DNA of 64,000 bases from Ulva prolifera (lineage: Eukaryota; Chlorophyta; Ulvophyceae; Ulvales; Ulvaceae), in the NCBI GenBank assembly GCA_023078555.1, contig CM041203.1:4982538-5046537 (forward strand), in the 5' to 3' direction. This document shows positions 11,123 to 21,635 of the stretch, piece after piece; the first letter of the stretch is position 1, and each line of letters begins with the position of its first letter. Below the pieces are notes generated by a model, which had not been told where the DNA came from, searched no databases, and saw nothing but the letters and a program-made list of their open reading frames with translations. A program made the translations under genes and the position numbers.

Positions 11123-14100
11123 TCAGATCATCGGGTAGGGGAACCCCGGGTGGCCCTGCGCGATCGCGACCGAACCAGACTGCATCGAGTCCGTCCCGGC
11201 GTCGCCGTACGGCAGCGTCGACGCGGAGTTGATCAGCACCTTGTCGTTCAGCGGCAGCGCGCGCACGTGCGACCACAGCGCCGCCGCGCCGACGTCCGTC
11301 ACCCCCGTCTTGAGCAGCCCGAGGTGCTGGAGGCCGTGCAGGTGGCCGAGTGCCGGCGCGAGCATCGCCGCGCCCTCGTCCCCTAGTGGCACGAAGCTTA
11401 GCTCCAAACGCTCGAGGGCACTGATCGGTTCGAGCGCGGTGGCGAGCCGCGCGGCCATGTCGCCGCCGCTCCACCCGGCCGCGAGCGCACAGCCCCGCGG
11501 CGCCGTGTCGGCGAGGCAGAGGGCCGTGAGGCGCGTGAGCGGCGCGAGCTCGCCGACAAACGACGGGATGTCGGCGAGGGCGGTGTGGGAGAAGTCGAGG
11601 GAGCGGAGGTCGGTGAGGGCGCCAAGGCCGCGGAAGCAGGAGGTCTCAAAGGAGGAGGGCATCGGGGCGGCGCTGCGGTCGGTGACGGTGACGCGCAGCC
11701 GCTGCAGGGCCGCCTGCGCGGAAAAGTCGAGGACGGCGGGGGGGTCGTCGGGGAGGAAACGATAGCAGCAGGAGAGCTCGAGCCGGGTGAGGCCGCGGAT
11801 CATCGGCAGAAACTGCACAATTTGCTCTGTTTGTTCTTTCCGTGTTGACCCGGCCTGGGATTGAGAGCAGCCCGCTGGGGGTTTGACGTTCGACCGGTCC
11901 GAGTAGGCCAGCCTCGGGCCGCATAAACCACACAAGCTGCGGCAGGCAGCAGACACCATGGGGGGGGGGGCGCACGATCTGGACCTCGGAGATGCATGGG
12001 AAGTTGGCGAGATTGCCGCCGGTGGGGAAGGTGAGGATGAGCGCCTGCAGGTGGGACATGCCACGCAGATGCGAGAAGGTGACGCGCCGCGCGTTCTCGT
12101 CCATGTCGCAGTCCACGAGCTCCACGGTGCGCATCGCCGAGAAGATCGCGGCGCCGCTCTGCACCACCGACTTGTACACCTGAATCTGTTGCCCCCGCCC
12201 CTGAGACGTGGCCCCCCGCAGCGGGCCCGCGAGGGCGCACTCGGTGATGGCAGCATGTGTGTGCGCAATGCATGCGAGCGCTTGCTGCCGCCCGGCCGCG
12301 GGTGTCGTCCGAAAAGCCCGGGACCGGGGGGCGTGGTGTCGACTGCCGTGTACGCTGTGGACAGTACACATGGCAAGTGAACAGTAACCCTGCGACGGGG
12401 GGCGCCATGGTTGGATGCACTGACGGCGGTGTGGGGGCTACACCAGGGCTTGACTAAACCGATCGGGTCCCCGATATCACTTGAAAAACGGGCGAAACAC
12501 TGACAGCGAGCCGAGTCGGATTCCCCGCCGCCGAGATGCATATGCCCGGCTCTACACAGCGATCAGTTTCCCAATACATTTCGTCTACATAGGCAAAACC
12601 CCAACGGCGAGCGAAGCAAGCGGCCAAATAGCCCGACCGGAAAAACAATCTAGTGTATACCCCCATAGTCTGCAGCCTACAGCTGACTCGGCCTACTCTG
12701 ACATAGAGCGCACGATCGACAAATTACGGCTCGACAGGCACGTGTTGTGGGCTCGGTGTGTGGCGTGTGCCGCCGCGTGCCAACGCCATCACGTGCCGAG
12801 TGCGCTACGCCCTACTGCGCAACGCTGAAACGCACCGAAGCCGTTACGGGGGCCACAAAACCCACCGCGTCCGCCGCTGCGGCGGCCGATCACTCACACG
12901 AGGCCCGCCAATGTGTTTGCTGATGCTTGGACCCGCAGGAAGGCGTGCTGTGCATGCTGGGAAGGTGACCCCCGCCCCCCCGCTCAGAACATGACCCAGC
13001 ATGTGCTGTGCGTGCTGTGCTGCGTGTGCTGTGCTGAGGAGCCGCACCTGCGCCGGCGGCGTGTGGCACTTGATGCAGCAGTAGTCCCGCAGCAGCGGCA
13101 GGTGGCGCATGAGCGGCACGAACAGGTGGCGCGACAGGTGCTTCAGCCGGATGGAGGTCAGGGTTGTCAGCTGCGTGATCGGGGTGAGGTCAGGTCTGTG
13201 CGGCGGCGCCCCCGACATCGTCAGGGACTCGAGCCGCGGCAGCTCTGAGATCGCGGCCATGAAGCGGTCGATCGAGTGCGCGTCCACTGTCGTGCACGAC
13301 CAGCCGAGGAAATGCAGCTGACGCATGGCGCGCATGCGCGGCGCCTGGTCGGCGAGCGCGGCGTGCATCGGCGCGACGACGTCCTCCGCGCTCGAGACGT
13401 CGAGCGTCGTCAGGGTTTCGAACGGCAGGTGCGGGATGAGCGTGAGCGTCGCGGAGCCGAAGCCGCTGAGCCGCAGCGACTTGAGAGTTGTGAGGCGGCG
13501 GAGGGGGTCCGCGATCGGCTGGAGCAGGGGGACGTCCCCAATGCGCGGCGGCGCTGGCCCGAACGACAGCGACGCCAGGTTGTCCAGGAAGTTGAGCACC
13601 CCCGCGAGCGCCATAGGGTCTGAGCGGCTGCACCCGCTCAGGCCGAGGCGCGTCAGCCCGGTCTTGAGGTTCTGGCAACCGCAGATGAGCGACGCAACGG
13701 TGCCTGCAGTGAGCTCAGGGTTGTCCGAGAGGTCGAGGGAGGCGAGTTGGGGCAGCGCGAACAGCGCGGCGCGCAGCGCAGCCGCGTCGACCGCCCGGAG
13801 GTGGTTGTTTGCGAGCGACAGGTGCTGGAGGTTGCGGAGGGAGGAGGGGAGGTCGAGGACGTAGTTGGAGATGATGGGGTGTGCCGAGCCCGTGCGGCTA
13901 CACGGCGACGTCAGGGTTCCCGAGAGGTCGAGCGCCGTGAGGGGGGTGGCGCCGCCGTAGGCTGGTGCGCGCGTCGCGCGGCATTGCAGCGCCACGGTGC
14001 GGAACCGCGGCGGCAGGTGGAGCGTGATGGTGAGGTGCAGGTGGCGGAGGATGGCTTCAAGGGGCCCCGGGGACAGCGCGCACAGCGCGGCCATGACAGA

Positions 14101-14778
14101 GCGCGGGGGGAACGCCGGCTGCTCCGCTGGGGTGGCGCCTTCCAACGTGTCCAACCCTGCCTCACGCTGTAGCGCCACGGTGTGCGATGGCTCGTTGCTC
14201 GAAGGCTTCTGGGCCCCCCCGGGGGAAGGTTTGGCCGGCGCGGCGGACGACGATGGCGTCGCGGACGTGTGCGCGAATGGCGTCGTGTGCTGCGGCGGCG
14301 ACGTGCTGCGCGTGCTGCGCTGCGCCGCGTTCGAACGGAACCCCGCCGACAGCGCCGGCGCTGGGCTCGCGGAGAAGCCGGGGACCGCGCTGCCGCTGCT
14401 GCTGCCAGCGGCGCTCATCAGCCGCCGCGTGTCCGCGATTGGGTAGCTGTTGCTGCCGGCGCGGCTGCCCGCGATGCTCGGCACGAGGCTGCTGCCGCTC
14501 AGGCGGCTGCCGCCGCGGAGCGTCTCGGCCGCCGCCGCGTTGCCGGAGGACGTCGCCGTCATAGAGGCCGGGAAATCGGAGCCCAGGGGGAAGAGGGAGG
14601 GTGACGCTGAGTGGCCGTCGGGGAGCGGGAGGGATGGCTCGCTGTTTGGCACGGAGCGCAGGCGCTGGAGTGGCGTGCCGGGGATGTCCTTCCGGAAGCT
14701 TCCACGCACGATCAGCGCGAGCATGCGTGCGGCGGCGTCAACGGTGTCGCTGTCCTCCAGCGCCGTGGCGGCCTGCAT
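11123..14778 (-). CDS. Leucine-rich-repeat protein, cassette copy 2
   Basis: Exons 14778-13048, 12185-11976 and 11812-11123 (1731, 210 and 690 nt) give 876 residues with an intact frame. The ATG is placed by agreement with the other copies; the upstream in-frame extension runs through a poly-G/C tract and is not conserved. Intron 1 is 862 bp against 187-205 bp in the other copies and carries a degenerate hAT-like MITE. The exon 2 start codes Ile (ATT) where the others have ATG, which supports this being an internal exon. The intron 2 donor is GTGCGC rather than GTGAGC. Architecture as in copy 1: disordered N-terminus, then about 16 LRRs. It ends in PMI, shared with copy 3. Confidence 0.85.
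12444..12660. mobile_element. Degenerate hAT-like MITE in LRR intron 1, cassette 2
   Basis: Aligns in opposite orientation with 7738-7961: begins CAGGGCTTGACTAAACCG (compare CAGTGCTCTACAAACCG) and contains GGCAAAACCCCAACGGCGAG. The right terminus is eroded, so its end is approximate. It accounts for part of the enlarged intron 1 of the copy 2 LRR gene. Confidence 0.6.
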
Positions 14779-14843
14779 GCGGCACGGGCAGTCGACTGTT
14801 GGGGGTACGGAGATGTGCGGGTTGTGTATCGAGAAAGGGGCCC

Positions 14844-14847
<4 letters not shown>

Positions 14848-14874
<27 letters not shown>
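14848..14874. repeat. Poly-G run upstream of LRR copy 2
   Basis: About 27 G (poly-C on the LRR sense strand) in the presumed 5' UTR. The equivalent site in copy 4 (about 40900-40918) is also G-rich; copies 1 and 3 have only short runs. Confidence 0.8.
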
Positions 14875-14878
<4 letters not shown>

Positions 14879-15723
14879 TCGGTTGTGTTGTGACTTCTCC
14901 CAATAACTATTACGTGGGCATGGTCGCCATTCGAAGTGGCCCGCGCAATGGGCAACGGTCTCGCACGTTTGCGTTTACCAAGCGCAGCGCGCAGGCAGAG
15001 CTATGCAGTGGTGGAAGGGCCGAGTCAGGCAGGTGGGTCTGTGGAGTGAAGTACACATACCTTTCGTGCAGTACACGTGGGTGTGTGGCGATGGACACTG
15101 AGACGCAGAAGGTGTACGACGTTCACGAACACAGGCCATACGAGGGCGCATGCATGGTTGCATGAGGTAGGGGTCCCGAGCCGGCAAGAGAGGGTTCCGG
15201 GGTTCCGGGATAGTCTGCAGACCACACACCCACATGCAGTGCAGGGCAACACGCTGCTTAGTGGGCGGGCAGTGACCTCGCGCGTCCGAAACACTGCGAT
15301 TCAACATGTGTACGTCCGTGCACATCAGAATGACGTGCACAAGCTGTCGCCGCTGCATGGAAGGACACTAAACGTGGCCGCGATGCATGGGCACTGCGGC
15401 GTGGACGAGACTCAGCGCTGCATGGACGCAGGCCCCCGTACACTGGCAGGGGAGGTTAACAATTGCTGTAAGCAGCACATCGTGCCAGAGTGTGTACAAG
15501 GCTTGCTCCTACACGTGGATGGCGCTACAAGGCTTGCTCCTCACGTGGATGCCATGATTGTAAAGTCAAGTAAATCTAATCAAAGTGTTGTTGTATGTTG
15601 GCTGATTTGCGTAGTTGCTATGTCATACAATGGCCCGAGATAGTCCCGAGATGTTGTAAATTGAGTATCAAGGCGGGCAGCCCCGCGAACCCAGGATGCA
15701 GCAAGTAGCATGCCCGCCAGTCT

Positions 15724-15896
15724 GTTGTGTGTTACAAGGACAAAGGCAGCAAGGCGGGCAGCACCGCGAAAGAAGCAAACAGACGAAGCAAACACCCAGA
15801 CATCCACGCCCAGAAAACCCATCACCGGCGCAGCAAACGACACAGATCCGCAGACCGCCAAGCACACACCCACACACCCATACACGCACGCACAGA
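15724..15896 (+). mobile_element. CA-tailed retroposon with 7-bp target duplication, cassette 2
   Basis: 173 bp inserted relative to cassettes 1 and 3 (empty site near 3683-3690). Flanked by CCAGTCT at 15717-15723 and 15897-15903. Head GTGTTACAAGGACAAAGGC followed by AGCACCGCGAAAG; the tail is CACACACCCACACACCC. No coding capacity. The structure (fixed 5' head, simple-sequence tail, target duplication) is that of a SINE or truncated LINE. Confidence 0.8.
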
Positions 15897-16150
15897 CCAG
15901 TCTGGTGTGCCACCGGCTGCTCTACTGGCGCGCCATGGCGTTGGATGCTGTTACTACCAAGACTGGGTTGTAGGGTCACATGGCGGGCGCCAACATGATG
16001 TGTGTGCCAGATTCTGTGTGACATTTGTGGCCACACACTGGCTGCAGCCGTCAAGACCGGATCCATGTTCGCAGGAGGCGGTTTCGGCTTTGGAGTGTTC
16101 AGTCGACGTGCGGAGTCTACGTGCGGCCAGTCTACGTGCGGCCAGCCCAT

Positions 16151-16921
16151 CTAGCAGAGAAGGGCAGTGCGGTGCTGATGCTCCTGCCGATAACAGGCGC
16201 GCAGGAGAAGCCGCCGAGAATCCCTCGCATCTAGGTAGGATGTTAGCTCGCCCAGCGATGAGGCGTATCTCACGCGCCTATTGTTGTGCATGTGCTCCCA
16301 CAACGCTGCTCCGGTCCTCGCACGCAGTGGTTGAGGCAACGCACACATCGGTGAAAGGCCGGTTGCAATGCGGCCAGCTAATTCCATACTTGCGTATACG
16401 AAGAGCAGAAATGTGACTTAAGCCGTCGCGGAGAACCAATGCTCTCTGTGTAATGTGAGCCTTACAATGCCATTGCAGTTGCGATGCGGTCACGTGCAGT
16501 CTCGTACATAGTGAGTCCAGGAAAGCAGCTCTGTGAAAGACAAACACGCTTATTTTTGTCACGGAATCGGTATGCACGAACAGCAGCTCTCTTTGCTTCC
16601 TAGACACTGTGGCTATTGCCAGCGTCTTCAAAGCAGGTCTGACCGCACCTCGAGAACTGCTGCAAGCTTCTCTGCGGGAAGAATCTGCGCTTTTGTGAAA
16701 TGAAACCACGCAGTAAAATGGTCTTCAGGCAGTAGTGAGGCGATGCTGCTGGCTTGGATGGGCGGCCCTTCGGCCAGTCGGCGCAGGACACGGCTCCTCT
16801 TGATGTGCTCCGTGGACAAGTTTTGACCGAATGCAGTGATTTCACTTGAATTGTTGATTCTCTTCATGGTATGTTGAAGGGCAGGCGTAATCACCGCGCT
16901 CTTCTTCCACTGTCGAGTCAC
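16151..16921 (-). CDS. Conserved coding-like block of unknown function, cassette 2
   Basis: Counterpart of the block at 3913-4691. Segment 16921-16628 is open with a few replacements (KLSAEQ becomes NLSTEH). The middle part is shifted by small indels, but the LTSYLDARDSRR end is kept to 16151. It is either a living small gene or a decaying copy. Confidence 0.33.
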
Positions 16922-17574
16922 AGTTTCATCCGGATTCTGACCTGTGCTCTACTGTGCAAGCGACGACTTCGCACAGTCATACACAAATGAAAACTTAATT
17001 GTAATGTCCTGACGTCCATGGTGGCTGGTACTACCGTACACTATTGTCTAGTGGCAATGTCCTGAGCTTGTGGCCTGCTTCTCAGGTCCGTCCCAGCAAG
17101 GACAATCGTGTCCGTCCTGTCAACGCAACTCAAACATCAATCAGGTATGGGCATCCAACTGTTCGTTTTGAGGTGGCCAATGCGATGGCGGTGCAAGACG
17201 TGCACGCGTGGGTGTGATGATGTGGAACCATCTGCCAGCAGTATGGGCCATTGCTTGCGGGCCGATGCGATGGCGGTGCAGGAGCTGGCCCATTTCCGGG
17301 GCCGCAAGCTGGCCCGTTTCCGCGCAAGCACGCCAGCCAGCCAGTCCTGACTGCTAGCACTGCTACTGTTCCTTAACCTGTCCCGCACCTGCTTCCTCAT
17401 TGGCTTGCCCTGCTTGCCTGTGCTTGATGACAGTCCCATGATCACGGGGCCCGGCCCCCTGCGGGCCCCCTGCCGCCGCCGGAAGGTACACCTCCTACCT
17501 CAGAAAGTCGGGCATGGGACACACAGGGTAGCAGAAAAGCTAAGATCTGGTGCTTCGCAATCAGGTGACCGGCA

Positions 17575-17690
17575 CCCGCCCACATGCCCACATGCCACCC
17601 CCGTGCGTGTGCGTCCAAAAGCTCAACAGTCCAACAACAGAGAGTCATGCAACAGAGGCATGCGATTCAACAGAGGCATGCGATGGCTTG
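17575..17690. repeat. Minisatellite, cassette 2 allele (contracted)
   Basis: Contracted version of the locus at 5405-5590, with only about two AACAGAGGCATGCGAT units. Confidence 0.55.
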
Positions 17691-18660
17691 GCCACAAGGC
17701 CAAGTTGCTTGAAGTTGCTTGCTGCTCAGCTCAGCACTAGCCTGGCTTAAAAAAAAAAGGAGATCCGATGACAGTCACATGCAAGCTTAAGCAGATGCTA
17801 GATGCTGTCCTTCCAAGACATTGCCCTTTTTTCAATGTGTCAACATTTTGCTCCAGCAGGATGCCAGTAGATGCAAGCACTGTCCTGTGGGAGCACTGTC
17901 CTTTGGGAGCAGAGCTGACGCAATGTGACTGTGGGCTAATGTTGACAATGCTGGCATGATCAGAAGCAAACTCTCCTTTCACCTGTTGCTCGTGTACAGT
18001 ATGACAGCATGCGCATGCTGTACATGCCCAGGCCACAGGTAGCTGTTAGACGCCATGCTCTTGCAGTGCCTGGCATGCTGACTTGCTGGTGCTGGTGATC
18101 ATGATCCAGATAAACATGCCATGTGCATGCCATGCATGTGGTGTGTGCCTTGTCCCACTGTACTGTCCTATTTCGAGATGTCCTGTCTTGTCCTGGCAAC
18201 TGTGCGGGATGCAAGGTGCTTGCCTCATGGATGAAGCCAGCTTCAGCTGAGCCAGTGGGGCACCACCATGAGTTAAGTGCAGGCACACACAGTATAGAAT
18301 GCATAAGCAATGCTTGCTTAACCGCTTATTATTAATCAGAGTGCTTTTGAATAGGCAGGCCTTGCAAATGATGCTGGACACGGGTAATTCATGGAAAGTG
18401 ATGATGTGCAGTCGACATAACTGTGCAGACATGACTGTGTATGCATTTAGTTACAAAGGACAGACTGTGTTACAAGGACAAAGCAAGCAAGGCAGGTAGC
18501 ACCGCAAGCAACAACTAGGGAACAACTAGGGAACCTCACACCATGCAACACCATGCAACAAGCCGCACACACCCACCCACGCAACGAAAAAAAAAAAAAA
18601 AGCACCCAGCACCTGCGCCAGCCACAGCCACACAGCCACACTCACGATCACACACACCCA

Positions 18661-18664
<4 letters not shown>

Positions 18665-18752
<88 letters not shown>
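18665..18752. repeat. (CA)n microsatellite, about 44 units
   Basis: Uninterrupted CA dinucleotides at the junction between the retroposon head and the LINE-like remnant. Confidence 0.95.
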
Positions 18753-18753
<1 letters not shown>

Positions 18754-18754
18754 G

Positions 18755-19580
18755 CCTCCCCTGGCCAGCGACCCCTGGCCAGCTCTCCCTGCAACAGCTC
18801 AGCCTGTCTCTGACACCTCCCCTGCCTCGGCCGCGCCCGCTCCCTCCCATGGCGCCCAGGCTCCCCCTCCTGTCACGTACGCAGCTGCTGTCTCCGCCTC
18901 GGGGTGTGCTCCCTGTGTCACGCCTGCCCCCGACGCTGGCCCGACCCCCACCCCGGCTGAGCCCGGAGCGGCGCCGCCAGCGGCGGCGGCGGCGGCGGCG
19001 GGCGACGAGCATGACGCCCCTGACCCTCAACGGCCTCTGGCGGCCGGGCAGCGTTCGCGGCGATCGGACAACGCCCGGAGTGCCCCTTCAGCTCCTCCTC
19101 CCCGGTCGCGCAGAGGCGCTCAGCGCGGTGACATTCTCGCGTTCTTCCCTGGCTCGCCGGTGATCGGCGACGTGTGCGTGTCTCACCCGCTGGCTGGCTC
19201 GAATGTCCGCTCCGCGGCAACCTGTGACGGCGCCGCTGCGGCGCAGTCCGACCAGCGCAAGCGCGACAAATACGGCCGGGCGGGCTCCGGCGCATACACC
19301 CTGGTGCCACTCTCTCACGAGACATATGGGAGGATTGGCCCTGCGCGTTCGCCTTCCTGAACCGGCTTGCCGACCTTGCTGCAGGTTCGGGCGCCGCCTC
19401 CCGGCGGCTGTTCTTGGAGAATGCGATGTGCGACCTGTCCACGACGCTGTGCCGCGCGGTGGCTCGGCAGGTGCACGCCGCTGCCCCGCTGATGGCGCGT
19501 CATGCAGGCAAGGCTGTTTTGACGGGGCTGGCAGTCCCGTCCGATGACCTCACGCCGCTCACAGGCCACCCGGCCTGAGT
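18755..19580 (+). pseudogene. LINE retrotransposon remnant (ORF1-like start joined to ORF2 C-terminus)
   Basis: One frame is open from 18755 to about 19335. It starts with a Pro/Ala-rich stretch containing PPPVTYAAAVSASG, like the start of LINE ORF1 proteins. Then comes PGSPVIGDVCVSHPLAG, KRDKYGRAGSGAYT and LVPLSHETYGRIG, which resemble the C-terminus seen in algal non-LTR retrotransposon polyproteins. A frameshift near 19340 moves the rest (AFAFLNRLADLAAGSG to the stop near 19578) to another frame. Reverse transcriptase and endonuclease are absent, so this is an internally deleted, inactive copy. Confidence 0.65.
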
Positions 19581-19667
19581 GGCGCTGCGCGCCCGCCCGG
19601 GCTGCGTGGTGGGCAGTCACCGCTGCGTGCGCGCTCGCAGCCTCGTCCACTTTGTTGTGATGGCGGC

Positions 19668-20544
19668 TTAGGCGTGCCGCGTTTCTCTGGTGTCTTCCCC
19701 GTGCGCCTGCTTGTGGCCCGCCGTTGGGACACAGCCGGGTAGTTTGGGCGGGCTGGGCTGGACTTTGGGGGTTACGGGTGTGGGTTTGCGGACAGGCGGG
19801 TTGGTGTGCGAGGGCTGGGCTTGGGGGGTTGTGCTGGGGGAGGCAGGGGCCTCCCCGGGTTGGGGGTTTTTGTTTCGGTCTCGCTGTTTGTTTGCTGGGC
19901 GGCCTTGGCTGCTTGTGCTTCCGGGTCTCGTGCGCCTGGCTGGTGGGCGGGGTCCGGCTGGGGGTGGGCGTGTGGGTGTGGGCGTGTGTGTGGCTGTGTG
20001 GCTGTGTTGCTGTGTGGCTGTGTGGCTGTGTCCGACGAGGGTGCTGCCGTTGCGTGGGTGTTTTGGTGTGCTGCGTGGTGTGCGGTTCCCCTGGTTCTTG
20101 TTTGCGGTGCTACCTGCCTCGCTTGCTTTGTCCTTGTAACACACACAAGCCTCCCACCCAATACCCACAAGCACACCCACACACCCACCCCCATCCGCAC
20201 CCCGCGCACCAGCCAGGCGCAAGAGCCCCGAAAGCACATGCGGCCAAGGCTGCCGTGCAAAGAAACATCGAGACCCCAACAACAACCCCCGCCCCGGGGA
20301 GGCCCCCGCCTCCCCCGGCACAACCCACCCCGCCCCGGCCCTGCACACCACCCCGCCCACCCGCAAACCCACACCCGCAACCCCCACACTCCAGCCCAGC
20401 CGGACCAGACTCCCTGGTTGCGCCCCAATGGCGGGCCACACGCAGACGCACGGGGAAGACAGCGGCGAAGCGCGGTACGCCAGAGCCGCCACTACGACAA
20501 AGCGGACGAGGCCGCAAGCGCACGCAGCGACGACCGCAACATAA
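19668..20544. repeat. Fold-back pair of retroposon copies (arms about 0.4 kb)
   Basis: 19668-20136 is a minus-strand copy and 20137-20544 a plus-strand copy of the same element, joined head to head at the TGTTACAAGG end. The arms are imperfect inverted repeats. The same element occurs singly at 48209-48724. Confidence 0.75.
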
Positions 20545-21204
20545 TGTGTATGCATGCAAGCTTACCAGTCTGGCCAATGGGCTTCCTGGATGGCCAAGGC
20601 TATAGCCTTCGCACGCAGGTCCGCAGATGTGTTGTGTACAGAGGTGTCTCAAATTTGTTTAAACAAACAATACGCAGGGAATTCGAACCAGTACTCTGCT
20701 TTTGTGTGGCGACGCCAGTGTCAGAGAGGCTGGTCCGCAGGCAACCACGTGCACACAGGTCGATGCAACTGAAGCTGAAACTTGCTTGAGCTCCGGGCTT
20801 GGCTGTGTGTCATTAATATTCTTGAGGTGCTTGGCCCCGACAATCACCCGACGCACCATGTCGAGGCTACACAGGCTCACTGCATACACATCGCCCTCGA
20901 AGTGCCTTACACCGAGACAGCCTGCGAGAGAACAACTCCCAGATGGCTATTTTTGAATTTTGAGGCAATGTGATTGTGGCTCGAGATCTGCTGCGCTGTC
21001 GCCCGCGAAACTTCGCTGCTGCAAATTTTACCCCGCTTCTGGCACGCCATAGCGCCATGCATATGCGCAGAGCTGCTGAATCCCAGTCACCTCCGTTAAG
21101 AGCACAATTCCCACAGTTTCATTGTATGCCTCGGCTTCTAGCGTTCACCGAATGTGTCGAGCTCCACTCATCGCAAGCGAATGTAAGACTGTCTTGATCT
21201 TGAG

Positions 21205-21376
21205 GTGGTATCACTGGAGAAGCAAGAACGCGCAAACACAACACAACACACAGACGCAATTCTACTGAGGGAGCATCATGATGCACGATATGAGAACCCT
21301 ATTGTCCAATCGGTCTGTCCACTCATGCGTGCGGACCTGATCACGGACCTGATCATTCAATGCATGGTGTTTGTGG
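21205..21376 (+). CDS. Possible conserved exon, cassette 2
   Basis: Counterpart of 6938-7107, with a 3-base insertion (HDARYENPIV) that keeps the frame, and a GTAAGATG donor-like end. A 1-base difference from copies 1 and 3 lies just before the donor. Too short for a family assignment. Confidence 0.25.
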
Positions 21377-21424
21377 GTAAGATGTGCAGTCTCTGCATGT
21401 GTACCGTCCACACTGTGCACGTGC

Positions 21425-21635
21425 TGCCTCATGTGCCTGTGTGGGTGGGTGTGGGGGTGTGGCAATCTGGGAGTCTGTCATTTGTTGGGGGCATTGTGGG
21501 TTTTGCGTGCGTTGCGTGGGTGTGACGGGTGCGTTGGACGTCCAACGCGCCGTTCGGGGTGTGTCCTTGATATGCTTGCTGCTTTCGCGGGTACCGGTGC
21601 TACCCTCCTCGGCGCCTTGATCGTTGTAACACTGT
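21425..21635 (-). mobile_element. CA-tailed retroposon, cassette 2 (ancestral insertion)
   Basis: Orthologous to 7130-7340, more diverged. Head on the minus strand near 21630, tail near 21440. Confidence 0.55.

Larger units (their letters stand above)
18447..20544 (+). mobile_element. 2.1-kb composite retroposon insertion, cassette 2
   Basis: Present only in cassette 2. Flanked by 11-bp direct repeats TGTGTATGCAT (18436-18446 and 20545-20555); cassette 1 has a single copy of the site near 6462-6472. Contents in order: a plus-strand family head (from about 18470) with poly-A and CA tracts, a LINE-like coding remnant (18755-19580), a minus-strand element (about 19600-20136), and a plus-strand element (20137-20544) head to head with it. 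One target duplication around the whole suggests a single insertion event of an already rearranged element. Confidence 0.75.

Noticed and set aside
11123-12541. Single 472-codon frame reading through LRR exons 2-3 and intron 2 of copy 2
   Set aside because: Chance read-through of intron 2. It shifts the exon 2 frame relative to the LRR-coding one, and its N-terminal part is not conserved in other copies.
19668-20555. Gly/Trp-rich and Pro-rich long frames on both strands, also at 48113-48690
   Set aside because: Explained by GC-rich retroposon bodies; frames are not consistently preserved and no motif is recognised.
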